Positions 7,859 to 16,702 of a stretch of DNA of 64,000 bases are shown here, piece by piece (within the stretch, counting starts at the first letter, position 1; the number at the start of each line of letters is the position of its first letter). The notes beneath the pieces were generated by a model. It was not told the DNA's origin, ran no database searches, and worked only from the letters and a program-made list of their open reading frames with translations. Source of the DNA: Gleimia coleocanis DSM 15436 (GTDB lineage: Bacteria > Actinomycetota > Actinomycetes > Actinomycetales > Actinomycetaceae); NCBI RefSeq assembly GCF_000159015.1, contig NZ_DS999543.1:186001-250000 (forward strand). Direction: 5' to 3'. The position numbers and the translations under genes were made by a program.

Positions 7859-9141
7859 TGTCCTTCACCACCAGTTTCAGTCTGGGCCGGATCACCCGGA
7901 GTGTGTTCTCCTTCGTTGCTGTCTTCTGGATTAGGGTTATCTGGATCTGGAATGGTGAAAACCTGTCCGGCGAGGTCACGAACTTCCGTGCCTGGAGGGA
8001 ATGGTTTGTCTTCTCGCAGTGCTTCCCAAACTAAGTCAGCTTGTTCGGTGGGGACTACGCGGTTTGGGTCAACTGGGGATTGTCCCCATGGCATGGTTGC
8101 AAACTGAATCCCCGAGTTTGGAATAGAGCTGAGAGAGTATGCCAAACCAGTTGAAGTAGAAATAGAAGACAGAGATGGGGAAACTCTCAATGCCTTCAAG
8201 GTTTCTTTAGAAAAAGAATAGAGCTTCGGGAAATCTGCCAGAATATTCTTACTCTTTACAGTATCCAGGATTCGTCCAATTAACTGTTGTTGGCGTCCTA
8301 CACGACCAATATCGCCAGATGGATCATCAGGTAGAGAACGGGTACGTGCGAAGGCAATTGCTTGATAACCGTTGAGAGTATGGCAACCTGCCGGGATATC
8401 CAGAGCAGATTTAGGGTCATACAGGTCAGTTTCGAAACACATTTCGACTCCACCTAAGGAATCGATGATGGATTTAAAACCGCTGAAGTCTACCATCGCA
8501 AATTCGTCAATGGTGAGGCCGGTGAGTTCTTCCATTGTTGCCTGCACACAGGCGATACCGGGAGCCAGGTTTTCAGGATCGCCTTCGGCTCCGATGCTTA
8601 AAGCCCAGTTGAACTGACCGTACTGTGGCTCGGTGAGGCTGCCGTCTTTGAGCTTGCAGGATGGAATATTGACTAGGCTGTCACGCGGAATTGAGATGAC
8701 TTGAATATGCTTACGGTCTGCAGAGATATGCAACAACATATTTGTGTCATTCAGCAGGCCCTCTGGTTCGCCGAAGAGATCATTAATTTCGCCGTGACGA
8801 GAGTCAATGCCTAACAACATGATATTTAAAGCACGCCCAGTGTAATCATCAACGGGTTCAACTTTTTTCTTTACAAAGTCATCGATTGAGACAGTACTTT
8901 GGCTGAACTGGTTGTTTAAATCGTGGAGGAAAAGACCTGCTGCCGTACCACCGTAAAATAGGGCACCTACTAAACCGGACGCCAGGTAACGGCGGAGTCG
9001 TTTAGTCCCGGGGAGTTTTTCGGCATGGCGGATGCGGGGGAAGAGCTCAATACGTAAACGCTTAGGAAGTTTCCGGCCGGTGAAACGACCATGATACCGG
9101 TCTAGCCATCGCGGCTGAGTTGTAGGAGTCTTCTCTTTCAT
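7855..9141 (-). CDS. LytR-CpsA-Psr (LCP) family glycopolymer ligase
   Basis: Second LCP protein, 428 aa, directly upstream of the first and overlapping it by four bases. A basic cytoplasmic N-terminus (about 1-48) leads into one membrane segment (about 50-72). The LCP signatures are LLGIDSRHGE, LLNDTNMLLH, SIPRDSLVNIP and FARTRSLPDDPSGDIGRVGRQQQ. The C-terminal end is acidic and rich in Pro, Glu and Asp. Two tandem paralogues suggest two polymers or partial redundancy. The genes upstream (DUF2304 and a DPM-like GT2) probably contribute to the same pathway. Confidence 0.9.
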   Translation of the reverse strand: MKEKTPTTQPRWLDRYHGRFTGRKLPKRLRIELFPRIRHAEKLPGTKRLRRYLASGLVGALFYGGTAAGLFLHDLNNQFSQSTVSIDDFVKKKVEPVDDYTGRALNIMLLGIDSRHGEINDLFGEPEGLLNDTNMLLHISADRKHIQVISIPRDSLVNIPSCKLKDGSLTEPQYGQFNWALSIGAEGDPENLAPGIACVQATMEELTGLTIDEFAMVDFSGFKSIIDSLGGVEMCFETDLYDPKSALDIPAGCHTLNGYQAIAFARTRSLPDDPSGDIGRVGRQQQLIGRILDTVKSKNILADFPKLYSFSKETLKALRVSPSLSSISTSTGLAYSLSSIPNSGIQFATMPWGQSPVDPNRVVPTEQADLVWEALREDKPFPPGTEVRDLAGQVFTIPDPDNPNPEDSNEGEHTPGDPAQTETGGEGQ

Positions 9142-9167
9142 CTCACGCTCTTTAGAAAATTTTTAAC

Positions 9168-9533
9168 TTAGTCTTCCGTCTTATGCTGTACGTCGCTGAG
9201 GGCGATTGTACGTGCTAGTTTAGTTAGCTTACGCTCCGTAGCTGAGTCTTTCCTGTATGCGGTAGCCAGGCTAGAGAAGAAAGCAATAGTCAACCCGTAG
9301 AGCAGCAGGTCAGCACCACGTCCGATACCCAGGTATTGGGCTACGTAGGTAACGATCTGCGGGAAGACAGCGGTTACAGCAGCAACACCGATGAAGAAGA
9401 GCATTCCTAAGCGTCGTATTGCTAAGTGGGAGGCAGACTTAACTGGGCGAATAATGCCATAAGCCAGTAGTGCCAGGGAGAGGACTAGCAGAGTTTTAAT
9501 TAGCCACTGAGAACCAGTAAAAAGTAAAAACAT
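9168..9533 (-). CDS. DUF2304 family small membrane protein
   Basis: 121 aa with about three membrane segments (roughly 10-27, 43-62 and 70-92) and a polar C-terminal tail. DUF2304 proteins are commonly encoded beside a DPM-like GT2, as here (11 bases downstream of that gene), and are thought to be membrane partners of it; the biochemical role is not established. GAGGATCG ahead of the ATG is a fair ribosome site. It lies within the GT2-DUF2304-LCP-LCP operon. Confidence 0.8.
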   Translation of the reverse strand: MFLLFTGSQWLIKTLLVLSLALLAYGIIRPVKSASHLAIRRLGMLFFIGVAAVTAVFPQIVTYVAQYLGIGRGADLLLYGLTIAFFSSLATAYRKDSATERKLTKLARTIALSDVQHKTED

Positions 9534-9543
9534 TATTCGATCC

Positions 9544-10245
9544 TCACTTCATGATTAGCTCAGTTAGGATGTTTACGGAATTCCAGAGAGATTGTCCCTT
9601 GGAACGAGAGTAGTCTGTGTAAATAATGTGGACGGGGATTTCTTTCCACTTCAAACCGGTTTTTAGAAGCTGATTAACGAGTTCAGAGGCATGTGCCATC
9701 CGGTTTTGGCGAATTTCGATTTTTTCTGCAGCATCGCGACGCAACAGACGCAGACCATTGTGGGCGTCGGTTAATTGGTGACCCGTGCGCAAGCGGGTAA
9801 TGGTTGCAACGGTTTGCAAAATAAATTTCTTGAGGGCGCCAGTCTCAGCTTTTCCTTCTAAGAAACGAGAACCTAAAATGAAGCCTAAATCATCAGCTTC
9901 AGCAGCAGCAATCATAGCCAACGCGTCCTCAACCCGGTGTTGACCATCAGAGTCAAAAGTAATCAGATATTTAGCGTCAGTCTGCTGTAACACGTAGGAA
10001 ATGCCGGTCTGTAAAGCAGCTCCCTGACCCAAATTAATAGGGTGGGTAGCTAGGTAAGCTCCGGCTTTCAGCGCTTCCTGACCAGAGTTATCTGCGGAAC
10101 CGTCATCAACACAAATAATATTAGGGAAAGTCTTACGGACTTCTTTCAGCACGTCGTAAACGACTTTTCCTTCGTTGTATAACGGAATAACTAGCCAAGT
10201 TTTAGCTGCTAATTCAGTCATTTCAGAGTTTGCGCATTTCTCCAT
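9544..10245 (-). CDS. Family 2 glycosyltransferase (polyprenyl-phosphate sugar synthase-like)
   Basis: 233 aa, without membrane segments. The GT-A fold shows VIPLYNEGKVV (about 18-28), VDDGSADNS (about 47-55) and the metal-binding FDSDGQH (about 100-106). It resembles dolichyl/polyprenyl-phosphate mannose or glucose synthases, which load a sugar on undecaprenyl phosphate for use outside the membrane. It is the first gene of the minus-strand operon with DUF2304 and two LCP ligases. ATG at 10245 fits a leaderless promoter; an in-frame ATG at 10221 (MTELAAK) is an alternative. The sugar donor is not determined. Confidence 0.85.
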   Translation of the reverse strand: MEKCANSEMTELAAKTWLVIPLYNEGKVVYDVLKEVRKTFPNIICVDDGSADNSGQEALKAGAYLATHPINLGQGAALQTGISYVLQQTDAKYLITFDSDGQHRVEDALAMIAAAEADDLGFILGSRFLEGKAETGALKKFILQTVATITRLRTGHQLTDAHNGLRLLRRDAAEKIEIRQNRMAHASELVNQLLKTGLKWKEIPVHIIYTDYSRSKGQSLWNSVNILTELIMK

Positions 10246-10251
10246 AATTAT

Positions 10252-10280
10252 TATTTTCGCTGAAAAGTCCCAGGTTTGAA
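10252..10280 (-). promoter_or_regulatory. Probable leaderless promoter of the GT2/LCP operon
   Basis: On the minus strand TTCAAA (10280-10275), 17 bases, AAAATA (10257-10252) and then six bases to the ATG at 10245. The -10 is not a strong match, so this is tentative. It is divergent from the acetyltransferase operon, for which only a lone -10-like TAAACT (10360-10365) is seen. Confidence 0.4.
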
Positions 10281-10400
10281 TAGTTCTCGTGGGTTAGAGT
10301 TTTGTTTGAGGTTTATATCACGGAGTCGCGCCTTGTATATATGCGCCGATTCCAGAGAGTAAACTAGGGGTAATTGAAAGCGAAAGCTAAAGGAGAGCAA

Positions 10401-11003
10401 ATGCCTCGTATTGTTGACAGCGCTGATGTTTCGCCTAATGTAAAAATCGGTGAAGGTAGTTCCGTTTGGCACCTGGCTCAGGTACGCGAAGAAGCCGAAC
10501 TGGGTGAAAACTGTATTGTGGGCCGCGGAGCTTACATCGGCACCGGCGTAAAGATGGGGGATAACTGTAAAGTCCAGAACTACGCCCTCGTCTATGAACC
10601 AGCAGTGCTCGAAGACGGCGTTTTCATTGGTCCAGCAGTGGTGCTCACTAACGACCACTATCCACGCGCTATTAATGCTGACGGTACCCTGAAATCCGCA
10701 CACGACTGGCAGCCAGTTGGCGTAACCATTCGAAAAGGCGCGGCTATCGGTGCTCGTTCGGTTTGCGTGGCACCAGTAATCATTGGCGCCTGGGCGACTG
10801 TGGCCGCAGGTGCAGTCGTAACTAAAGATGTGCCAGATTTTGCGCTGGTTGCGGGAGTTCCCGCGCGTCGTATCGGCTGGGTAGGGCACTCAGGTGTGAA
10901 ACTAGAAGCTGTAGAAGGCTCTGAAAACCGATTCGCTTGCCCAGTTAGCGGTCGAATCTACGAACAAATCAGTGAAACCGAACTGAAAGAGGTTGAACAG
11001 TAA
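10401..11003 (+). CDS. Left-handed beta-helix N-acetyltransferase (WbpD/WlbB-like)
   Basis: 200 aa acetyltransferase with hexapeptide repeats (for example VKIGEGSSVW, CIVGRGAYIG, VFIGPAVVL, AAIGARSVC) and the NDHYPRA loop characteristic of WbpD/WlbB. In that pathway it acetylates the 3-amino group of UDP-2-acetamido-3-amino-2,3-dideoxyglucuronate. The C-terminal extension has CPVSGRIYEQ. The start is ATG 10401 with AGGAG before it; an upstream in-frame ATG at 10374 would lack this site. The stop overlaps the ATG of the aminotransferase by one base. The acceptor is inferred from the neighbours; a different amino sugar is possible. Confidence 0.85.
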   Translation: MPRIVDSADVSPNVKIGEGSSVWHLAQVREEAELGENCIVGRGAYIGTGVKMGDNCKVQNYALVYEPAVLEDGVFIGPAVVLTNDHYPRAINADGTLKSAHDWQPVGVTIRKGAAIGARSVCVAPVIIGAWATVAAGAVVTKDVPDFALVAGVPARRIGWVGHSGVKLEAVEGSENRFACPVSGRIYEQISETELKEVEQ

Positions 11004-12106
11004 TGACCCGTGAATTTATTCCTGCAGCAAAGCCACTCATCGGCGAAGAAGAAGTTGAAGCAGTAACTGCAGTCCTGCGCTCCGGCATGGTTGCACAGGG
11101 CCCACAGGTAAAGGCCTTCGAAGAAGAATTCTCCGCTCAGATGGCTCCTGGCACCCACTCTATCGCAGTAAACTCCGGTACCTCCGCACTGCACATTGGT
11201 CTGCTGGCATCCGGCATCGGTGCCGGTGACGAAGTCATCGTTCCATCCTTCACCTTCGCAGCAACTGGTAACTCCGTAGGTCTATCCGGTGCAACCCCAG
11301 TTTTCGCTGACATTGAACTTGACCACTTCTGCCTGGATCCAGAATCCGTAGAAGCAGCAATCACCCCAAAGACCAAGGCAATTATGCCAGTACACCTGTA
11401 CGGTCACCCAGCAAATATGACTGCACTGCGTGAAATCGCAGACCGTCACGGACTGATGCTGTTCGAAGACGCTGCACAGGCACATGGTGCCTCACTTAAC
11501 GGTGAAATGGTTGGTACCTTCGGTACTTTCGCAGCTTTCTCCTTCTACCCAACTAAGAACATGACCGCTGGCGAAGGCGGTATGATCACCACCGGTGACG
11601 CAATTGTGGCACGTAATTGCCAGCTGTACCGCAACCAGGGTATGGAAATCCGCTACCAGAACGAAGTAGTTGGCTTGAACAACCGTATGACTGACATCCA
11701 CGCAGCTATTGGTCGCGTACAGTTGACCAAGGTCGGTGCATGGACTGAAACCCGTCAGGCAAACGCAAAGTTCCTGGATGAAAATCTAGAAGGCGTAATC
11801 GTTCCACCAGTAGCTGAAGGTGCAACCCACGTCTACCACCAGTACACCATTCGTGTTGTAGATACTGACCGTGATCGCTTCATGAAGGCTCTGCACGACG
11901 AATACCAGGTTGGTTCCGGCGTTTACTACCCAATTCCAAACCACCGTCTGCCATCCCTGGAACACTTTGCACCAGGCTTGGACCTGCCAGTAACCGAAGT
12001 TGCTGCTAAGCAGGTAGTTTCCCTACCAGTTCACCCAGCGCTGTCCCAGGCTGACCTGGAACGCGTAGTTGAAGCAGTTAACGCATGTGCTAAGGCAGGT
12101 GCCTGA
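11003..12106 (+). CDS. DegT/DnrJ/EryC1/StrS aminotransferase (WbpE-like)
   Basis: PLP-dependent sugar aminotransferase, 367 aa. The PLP lysine is K185 (SFYPTKNMTAGEGG); D156 (FEDAAQAHG) would contact the pyridine nitrogen, and VNSGTSALHI (57-66) binds phosphate. In the WbpE role it makes the 3-amino sugar from a UDP-3-keto sugar and glutamate. It is translationally coupled on both sides (TAATG and TGATG). Codon use is strikingly biased (CCA, GCA, GTA, CTG, TTC, TAC), which points to high expression and creates long open frames on the opposite strand. Confidence 0.9.
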   Translation: MTREFIPAAKPLIGEEEVEAVTAVLRSGMVAQGPQVKAFEEEFSAQMAPGTHSIAVNSGTSALHIGLLASGIGAGDEVIVPSFTFAATGNSVGLSGATPVFADIELDHFCLDPESVEAAITPKTKAIMPVHLYGHPANMTALREIADRHGLMLFEDAAQAHGASLNGEMVGTFGTFAAFSFYPTKNMTAGEGGMITTGDAIVARNCQLYRNQGMEIRYQNEVVGLNNRMTDIHAAIGRVQLTKVGAWTETRQANAKFLDENLEGVIVPPVAEGATHVYHQYTIRVVDTDRDRFMKALHDEYQVGSGVYYPIPNHRLPSLEHFAPGLDLPVTEVAAKQVVSLPVHPALSQADLERVVEAVNACAKAGA

Positions 12107-13092
12107 TGGCTGACTTGCGCGTTGGCGTTCTGGGCATTGGTTCTATGGGCCGTCACCACGTTCGTAACGTGCGTGAAACTGAAGGTCTGGAACTTGTAGC
12201 TGTAGCTGACCCAGGTGGCGATAAATTCGGTGTAGCTGGTGATCTGGAAGTTCTCCCAGACGTAGAATCTATGATTGCTGCTGGCATTGATGCTGCAGTA
12301 GTTGCAGTGCCAACTGTCTATCACGTAGATGCCGCTCTGAAGCTCGCAGAAGCAGGCGTACACACCATGGTAGAAAAGCCTTTGGCAGCTACTTTGGAAC
12401 AGGGTACTGCGATGGTTGAAGCTTTCGAAGCCGCCGGCGTAATCGGCGCAGTTGGCTATGTAGAACGCTGTAACCCAGCTCTGCTGGAAATGCGTCGCCT
12501 GATTGCTGAAGGTTTCCTCGGTGAAGTCTACCAGGTAGTAACTCGCCGACAGTCTCCATTCCCAGCACGCATTTCCGATGTTGGCGTAGTAAAGGACTTA
12601 GCAACCCACGATGTCGATTTGGCAGCTTGGGTAGCTGGCTCTGAATACGACTCCATTTACGCACAGACCACTTTCCGATCTGGTCGTGAATTTGAAGACA
12701 TGGTGACCGCTTCCGGTCGTTTCAAGAACGGTGTTCTGGTAAACCACCTGGTTAACTGGCTAACTCCTTTCAAGGAACGCATGACTGTAGTAACCGGTGA
12801 ACGTGGCGCACTGGTAGCCGACACTGCAATGAGCGACCTGACTTTCTACGCAAACGGCACCTTCCCAGTGGAATGGGATCAGATTGCTGCTTTCCGCGGT
12901 GTTTCTGAAGGTGAAGTAAAGCGTTTTGCGTTGGTTAAGCGTGAACCACTGCGCGTAGAACACGAACACTTCCGTGACGCGATTTTGGGTGTAGGTTCCG
13001 AACACGTTTCCATGCGTGAGGGCCTGCAAACCATGCACGTGATTGAAGGCATGCTGGAATCGGCAAAGACCGGACAGTCCGTTAAGTTCTGA
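12106..13092 (+). CDS. Gfo/Idh/MocA-family oxidoreductase (WbpB/WlbA-like)
   Basis: NAD-dependent sugar dehydrogenase, 328 aa. The Rossmann loop is GIGSMGRHH (10-18), the family EKP motif is at 90-92, and DLATHDVDLAAW in mid-protein carries the conserved Asp/His pair. Coupled to the acetyltransferase and aminotransferase, it fits the 3-dehydrogenase step on UDP-2-acetamido-2-deoxyglucuronate. The UDP-GlcNAc 6-dehydrogenase needed before it may be the gene at 29287. It shows the same strong codon bias as the aminotransferase. The pathway is inferred from gene set and order; other 3-amino sugar routes use the same families. Confidence 0.87.
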   Translation: MADLRVGVLGIGSMGRHHVRNVRETEGLELVAVADPGGDKFGVAGDLEVLPDVESMIAAGIDAAVVAVPTVYHVDAALKLAEAGVHTMVEKPLAATLEQGTAMVEAFEAAGVIGAVGYVERCNPALLEMRRLIAEGFLGEVYQVVTRRQSPFPARISDVGVVKDLATHDVDLAAWVAGSEYDSIYAQTTFRSGREFEDMVTASGRFKNGVLVNHLVNWLTPFKERMTVVTGERGALVADTAMSDLTFYANGTFPVEWDQIAAFRGVSEGEVKRFALVKREPLRVEHEHFRDAILGVGSEHVSMREGLQTMHVIEGMLESAKTGQSVKF

Positions 13093-13111
13093 TTAACTTA
13101 ACCTGCTTTTC

Positions 13112-13144
13112 TCGAGGGCGAGCTATCACAGCTCGCCCTCGGAA
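13112..13144. terminator. Hairpin made of two inverted copies of the CGAGGGCG motif
   Basis: Arms 13113-13124 and 13130-13141 are perfect 12-bp complements around a 5-base loop, flanked by TTTT (13107-13110) and AAAA (13143-13146). The left arm contains TCGAGGGCG, and the right arm read on the minus strand is TTCCGAGGGCG (13134-13144). It follows the oxidoreductase stop and probably terminates that operon, though the U tract is weak on the plus strand. The paired motif copies are of interest in their own right. Confidence 0.65.
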
Positions 13145-13182
13145 AATTAACGCCACATAAAACGAAACCAACTGGACTAAAA

Positions 13183-15372
13183 ATGCAGACGGATAAGCAA
13201 CGAATCACCAAAATCATACAGGGAATCGCCCTGGCCACAGTAACTGCTATAGCAACTACCGGGATGCTGATCTCTACCGGAAGCTACCAAAAGACAACAG
13301 AACACAGCTTTTTAGACACTGAAAATCCAGCTGTATTGCCACCCGTCCAAACCGTTGCAGATATTCCCGAAATCGCAGAAAATCCAGCGGTATTAGTACA
13401 GTCGTTGCACACCATCACTGTCCCCACTGACTATGCAGAAGCCGGGACTACAGACGAAAATCCCCTCGCTCCGGAAACTGAACCAGCTTCTGCCGATAAT
13501 ATGGTAAGCACAATCTCAAATGAAACTGAAACAACTACGCAAGAGGAAACACCAGCAGAAGACCAGCCTAAACTAAAAGCAGTGCAAGCTGCCGTAGTAC
13601 CCGTAGAGTCTTCAGTAGCCGTAGCTGGGATTACCTGGGAAACTACTAACTCCCCAGCCGAAACCGACATTACCTATCGTGTGCAGAAACAAGGAGAATG
13701 GCAGGCCTGGGAAGCAACTGAACCTGAACCAGTCTTTTCTGAAGACGAAGGAAGCTCACAACGTATCGGTACTGAGGCACTCATTTTCACTGATATTGAG
13801 GCTTTAGAAGTTATTGTTGAAACCTCGGACGGGCAACCAATAGACGGCCTAGAACTTAGCGTAGTAGAACCCTTCTTAACTGAAGGTGAAGCTACTGGGA
13901 TTTCACATACTCAGACAGAAAAACCTAAAACTCAAGAATTCCCATATGTGCTGGGAGAACGCCCGGAAATTATTACCCGAGCACAGTGGAAAGCCAATCC
14001 CAAGTACTTGGACTGGGAGAACAAATATGCGCCTCTAAAAGCCGTAGTAGTTCACCACACCGCATCTTCAAACGATTACGCTCCAGAACAAGCTCCGGGA
14101 ATTGTTGCAGGAATCTACTATTACCATGCTAAAACCCTCAACTGGGGTGATATTGGATATCACTTCTTAGTTGATAAGTACGGCAAAATCTATCAGGGGC
14201 GTGATGGTGATATAAACAAGGTAAACGAAGGTGGACACGCTTTCGGGTTTAATACCGGTACCATTGGGATCTCAATGATCGGTAACTTCCAAAAAGAATT
14301 GCCGACTGACGCAGCTCTAGACTCAGTAGCGAAACTTGCCGCTTGGAAACTTAAAGCTGCGAAACTTGACCCGAATGCGGATCACACGGAAAAACGCTCA
14401 AATTTAAAACCAGGGCACTCTGAAGTTACCGGAAAGGTGCTTGATGGACACCGGGCGTGGAACTACACTGCCTGCCCAGGAGACGCGTTCTACCCGCACT
14501 TTGGGGAGCTACGACAACAAGTAACTGATTTGATTAAGGGTAAACCAAATTTCCGTGTAAAAGACACTAAATGGCTCCCCGCAGGATCAGGGGCACAACC
14601 GCCGGTAAAACCAGCTGAACCAGTAGTGAAGTACACCTACCGCAATGAAAAAACTCTGCCCGTACTGGGAGACTTATTCACTATTTCTCAAGCCGGAGAA
14701 CTATTAAACTTCGGAGGCGTTTCCATGCCTTTTGGAAATCCAGTTAAAAAAGGTCACGGCTGGCTAGGAGTATCTTGGTTTGATACCACTGATTGGGATC
14801 AAGACGGTTACCTGGATGTAATCGCAATCTTTAAGACAGGTGAACTAAGAGTCTACTTCACTAATGAAAATGGTATTTTCAACAGGGTAGCCCAAATCGG
14901 GCATGGTTTTGGAAACTACAAGGGTTATCTAAAACGTGATAAAAATGCTAAACCACTGCTCTTTACGATCGCTCCAAACGGCGATTTTACCCGTTGGGAC
15001 AACAACGGAATGAAGTATGTCTCTAACCCTAAACGAATAGGGCACGGTTGGAACATTATTGAATTTCCAATGATTATCGACTATGACCTAAACGGAAAGA
15101 CCGATATTCTGGCACTGGATTATGCTGGGAAACTGTGGACTTATCCGATGGATACCGATCGTTTTATCCTTAACCGGTATCAAATTGGCCACGGTTGGAA
15201 AATGTATAACCGTTTAACTACTTTGCACGGTAGAAAACAACAGCAATGGATGGTTGGTATTACTCACGACGGAAAGCTAATCCTATACAGGGTTACGAAG
15301 AAACGAATCGATCGTCTGCCAACATGGTCAGAGAAGTTCTCAGCTTACCGTCTCAGTGGCGAGAACCGCTGA
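13183..15372 (+). CDS. Secreted N-acetylmuramoyl-L-alanine amidase with C-terminal repeats
   Basis: 729 aa. The N-terminal hydrophobic segment (11-33) is a signal peptide or anchor, followed by an acidic Thr/Glu/Pro-rich stretch (35-130). A PGRP/Amidase_2 domain (about 260-440) carries zinc ligands H291 or H292 (VVHHT), H423 (DGHRAWNYT) and C431 (ACPGD), which cleave the stem peptide from MurNAc. The C-terminal third (about 500-725) has repeats around GHGW or GHGF and DYDLNGKTDI-type segments, an FG-GAP/VCBS-like beta-propeller probably binding wall glycans. It sits between the sugar operon and the flippase, so it may act on the decorated wall. Confidence 0.88.
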   Translation: MQTDKQRITKIIQGIALATVTAIATTGMLISTGSYQKTTEHSFLDTENPAVLPPVQTVADIPEIAENPAVLVQSLHTITVPTDYAEAGTTDENPLAPETEPASADNMVSTISNETETTTQEETPAEDQPKLKAVQAAVVPVESSVAVAGITWETTNSPAETDITYRVQKQGEWQAWEATEPEPVFSEDEGSSQRIGTEALIFTDIEALEVIVETSDGQPIDGLELSVVEPFLTEGEATGISHTQTEKPKTQEFPYVLGERPEIITRAQWKANPKYLDWENKYAPLKAVVVHHTASSNDYAPEQAPGIVAGIYYYHAKTLNWGDIGYHFLVDKYGKIYQGRDGDINKVNEGGHAFGFNTGTIGISMIGNFQKELPTDAALDSVAKLAAWKLKAAKLDPNADHTEKRSNLKPGHSEVTGKVLDGHRAWNYTACPGDAFYPHFGELRQQVTDLIKGKPNFRVKDTKWLPAGSGAQPPVKPAEPVVKYTYRNEKTLPVLGDLFTISQAGELLNFGGVSMPFGNPVKKGHGWLGVSWFDTTDWDQDGYLDVIAIFKTGELRVYFTNENGIFNRVAQIGHGFGNYKGYLKRDKNAKPLLFTIAPNGDFTRWDNNGMKYVSNPKRIGHGWNIIEFPMIIDYDLNGKTDILALDYAGKLWTYPMDTDRFILNRYQIGHGWKMYNRLTTLHGRKQQQWMVGITHDGKLILYRVTKKRIDRLPTWSEKFSAYRLSGENR

Positions 15373-15391
15373 AATAAAGGCTGACCTGCAT

Positions 15392-16687
15392 ATGAAACTT
15401 AACTTACGTGAAAAGCTACAGGGACTAAACCAGTCCTCACCATTTTTAAAACATATTCTCACTCTGGTTTCCGGTACCGCCGGAGCGCAGATAGTGGTTT
15501 TCTTAATGACAATGGTGATTACACGTTTATTTACCCGTGAAACATTGGGAGAACTGGGAGTCTACAACTCGATAGTAGCGGCCCTAGCGTTAATCGCAGC
15601 AGGACGATACGACTTAGCTGTGATTCTAGAGGCAGAGGACGGAAACGCGAAGAATACTTTTTGTCTAGCATTTCGTCTGATTCTTTGCGTATCAGTTTCA
15701 GCGACTCTCCTTGGGTTAGCACTAAAAGGTGTAGCTCGGTACTACTATTCTGAAGCGGTAGCCAGTGCTTTACCACTAGTTGGGGTCACAGTACTCTTCT
15801 TATCAGGAGCTGCACTATTGCAGTTTTGGTACAACCGTAAGAGCGACTACAAGACGATTGCCATGAACCGAGTACAGCAACAGATTGGTGCCAGCGGCGG
15901 ACAAGTAGCATTTGGATTTGCAGGGATCACCAACTTACTTGGACTTTGGGGTGGACAGACCCTGGGGCAGGCTTTTGCTTTCTTTAACTTAGGAATCCGC
16001 GCGAAAGATTTACGTACTATTGATACCTCAAACTCTATGGGGATGTTGGAGCTAGCTAAAAAACATTGGAAAATGCCGGTCTTAAATGGGCCGAATGCTT
16101 TTGTAGATGCCTTACGTAACCTAGGTATCCCAGCTTTAATTGGTGCCGTCTCACTAGGATCGTTAGGGGAGTATAAGATCGCTGAAGCTGTGGTGATGGT
16201 TCCAGTAGGCTTATTTACTGGCGCTATTTCGCAGGTTTTCTTCCAAAAACTTTCGCAGGTCCCGGCAGGACAGATGCTGAAAGAAATCAGCAAAGCCATT
16301 CGGGGAGCATTCTTAGTCGGGATTCTTCCCTTTACGCTACTTTATATTCTGGCTCCTTGGCTGGTGCCATTGCTATTTGGGCAACACTTAACTGAAGCCG
16401 GTTATTTCGTACAGGCGTTGATTCCGTGGCTGTTTATGACGCTGATGACGTCACCGATTTCCAATATGTTTATTGTGACCGGTACGCAAAGCTGGCTACT
16501 CGGATTCGCAGTGGTTTACACGGTTGCACCGCTCTCATGGCTGTATTTCTCACCTTACGCTTTGCTTCCAACTGTTTATATTCTGGGTGCAATCATGGGA
16601 GTGTGCTTGGTAGGGATGCTAGTTCTCGCCCTGCTGGCAGCCCGCAAATACGACCGTTCGGCTTCCGAGGGCGTTACAAACAACTAA
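15392..16687 (+). CDS. Oligosaccharide flippase (Wzx/MVF-type polysaccharide exporter)
   Basis: 431 aa polytopic membrane protein with about 12 segments. The N-terminus has the Wzx pattern (LVSGTAGAQIVVFLMTMVITRLFTRE). Such proteins flip lipid-linked oligosaccharide units to the outer face. I chose ATG 15392; a GTG at 15356 would overlap the amidase end and add 12 residues without a better ribosome site. With a Wzm/Wzt exporter also present at 35683-37303, two export routes and possibly two glycans are implied. A copy of TTCCGAGGGCG (16663-16673) lies near the 3' end, encoding Ser-Glu-Gly. Confidence 0.85.
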   Translation: MKLNLREKLQGLNQSSPFLKHILTLVSGTAGAQIVVFLMTMVITRLFTRETLGELGVYNSIVAALALIAAGRYDLAVILEAEDGNAKNTFCLAFRLILCVSVSATLLGLALKGVARYYYSEAVASALPLVGVTVLFLSGAALLQFWYNRKSDYKTIAMNRVQQQIGASGGQVAFGFAGITNLLGLWGGQTLGQAFAFFNLGIRAKDLRTIDTSNSMGMLELAKKHWKMPVLNGPNAFVDALRNLGIPALIGAVSLGSLGEYKIAEAVVMVPVGLFTGAISQVFFQKLSQVPAGQMLKEISKAIRGAFLVGILPFTLLYILAPWLVPLLFGQHLTEAGYFVQALIPWLFMTLMTSPISNMFIVTGTQSWLLGFAVVYTVAPLSWLYFSPYALLPTVYILGAIMGVCLVGMLVLALLAARKYDRSASEGVTNN

Positions 16688-16702
16688 ACCCAAAGGTACT
16701 TC

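Noticed and set aside
10251-10889. Long open frame on the minus strand opposite the acetyltransferase gene
   Set aside because: No family pattern and no ribosome site. It is a by-product of the codon bias on the plus strand, where the acetyltransferase is clear.
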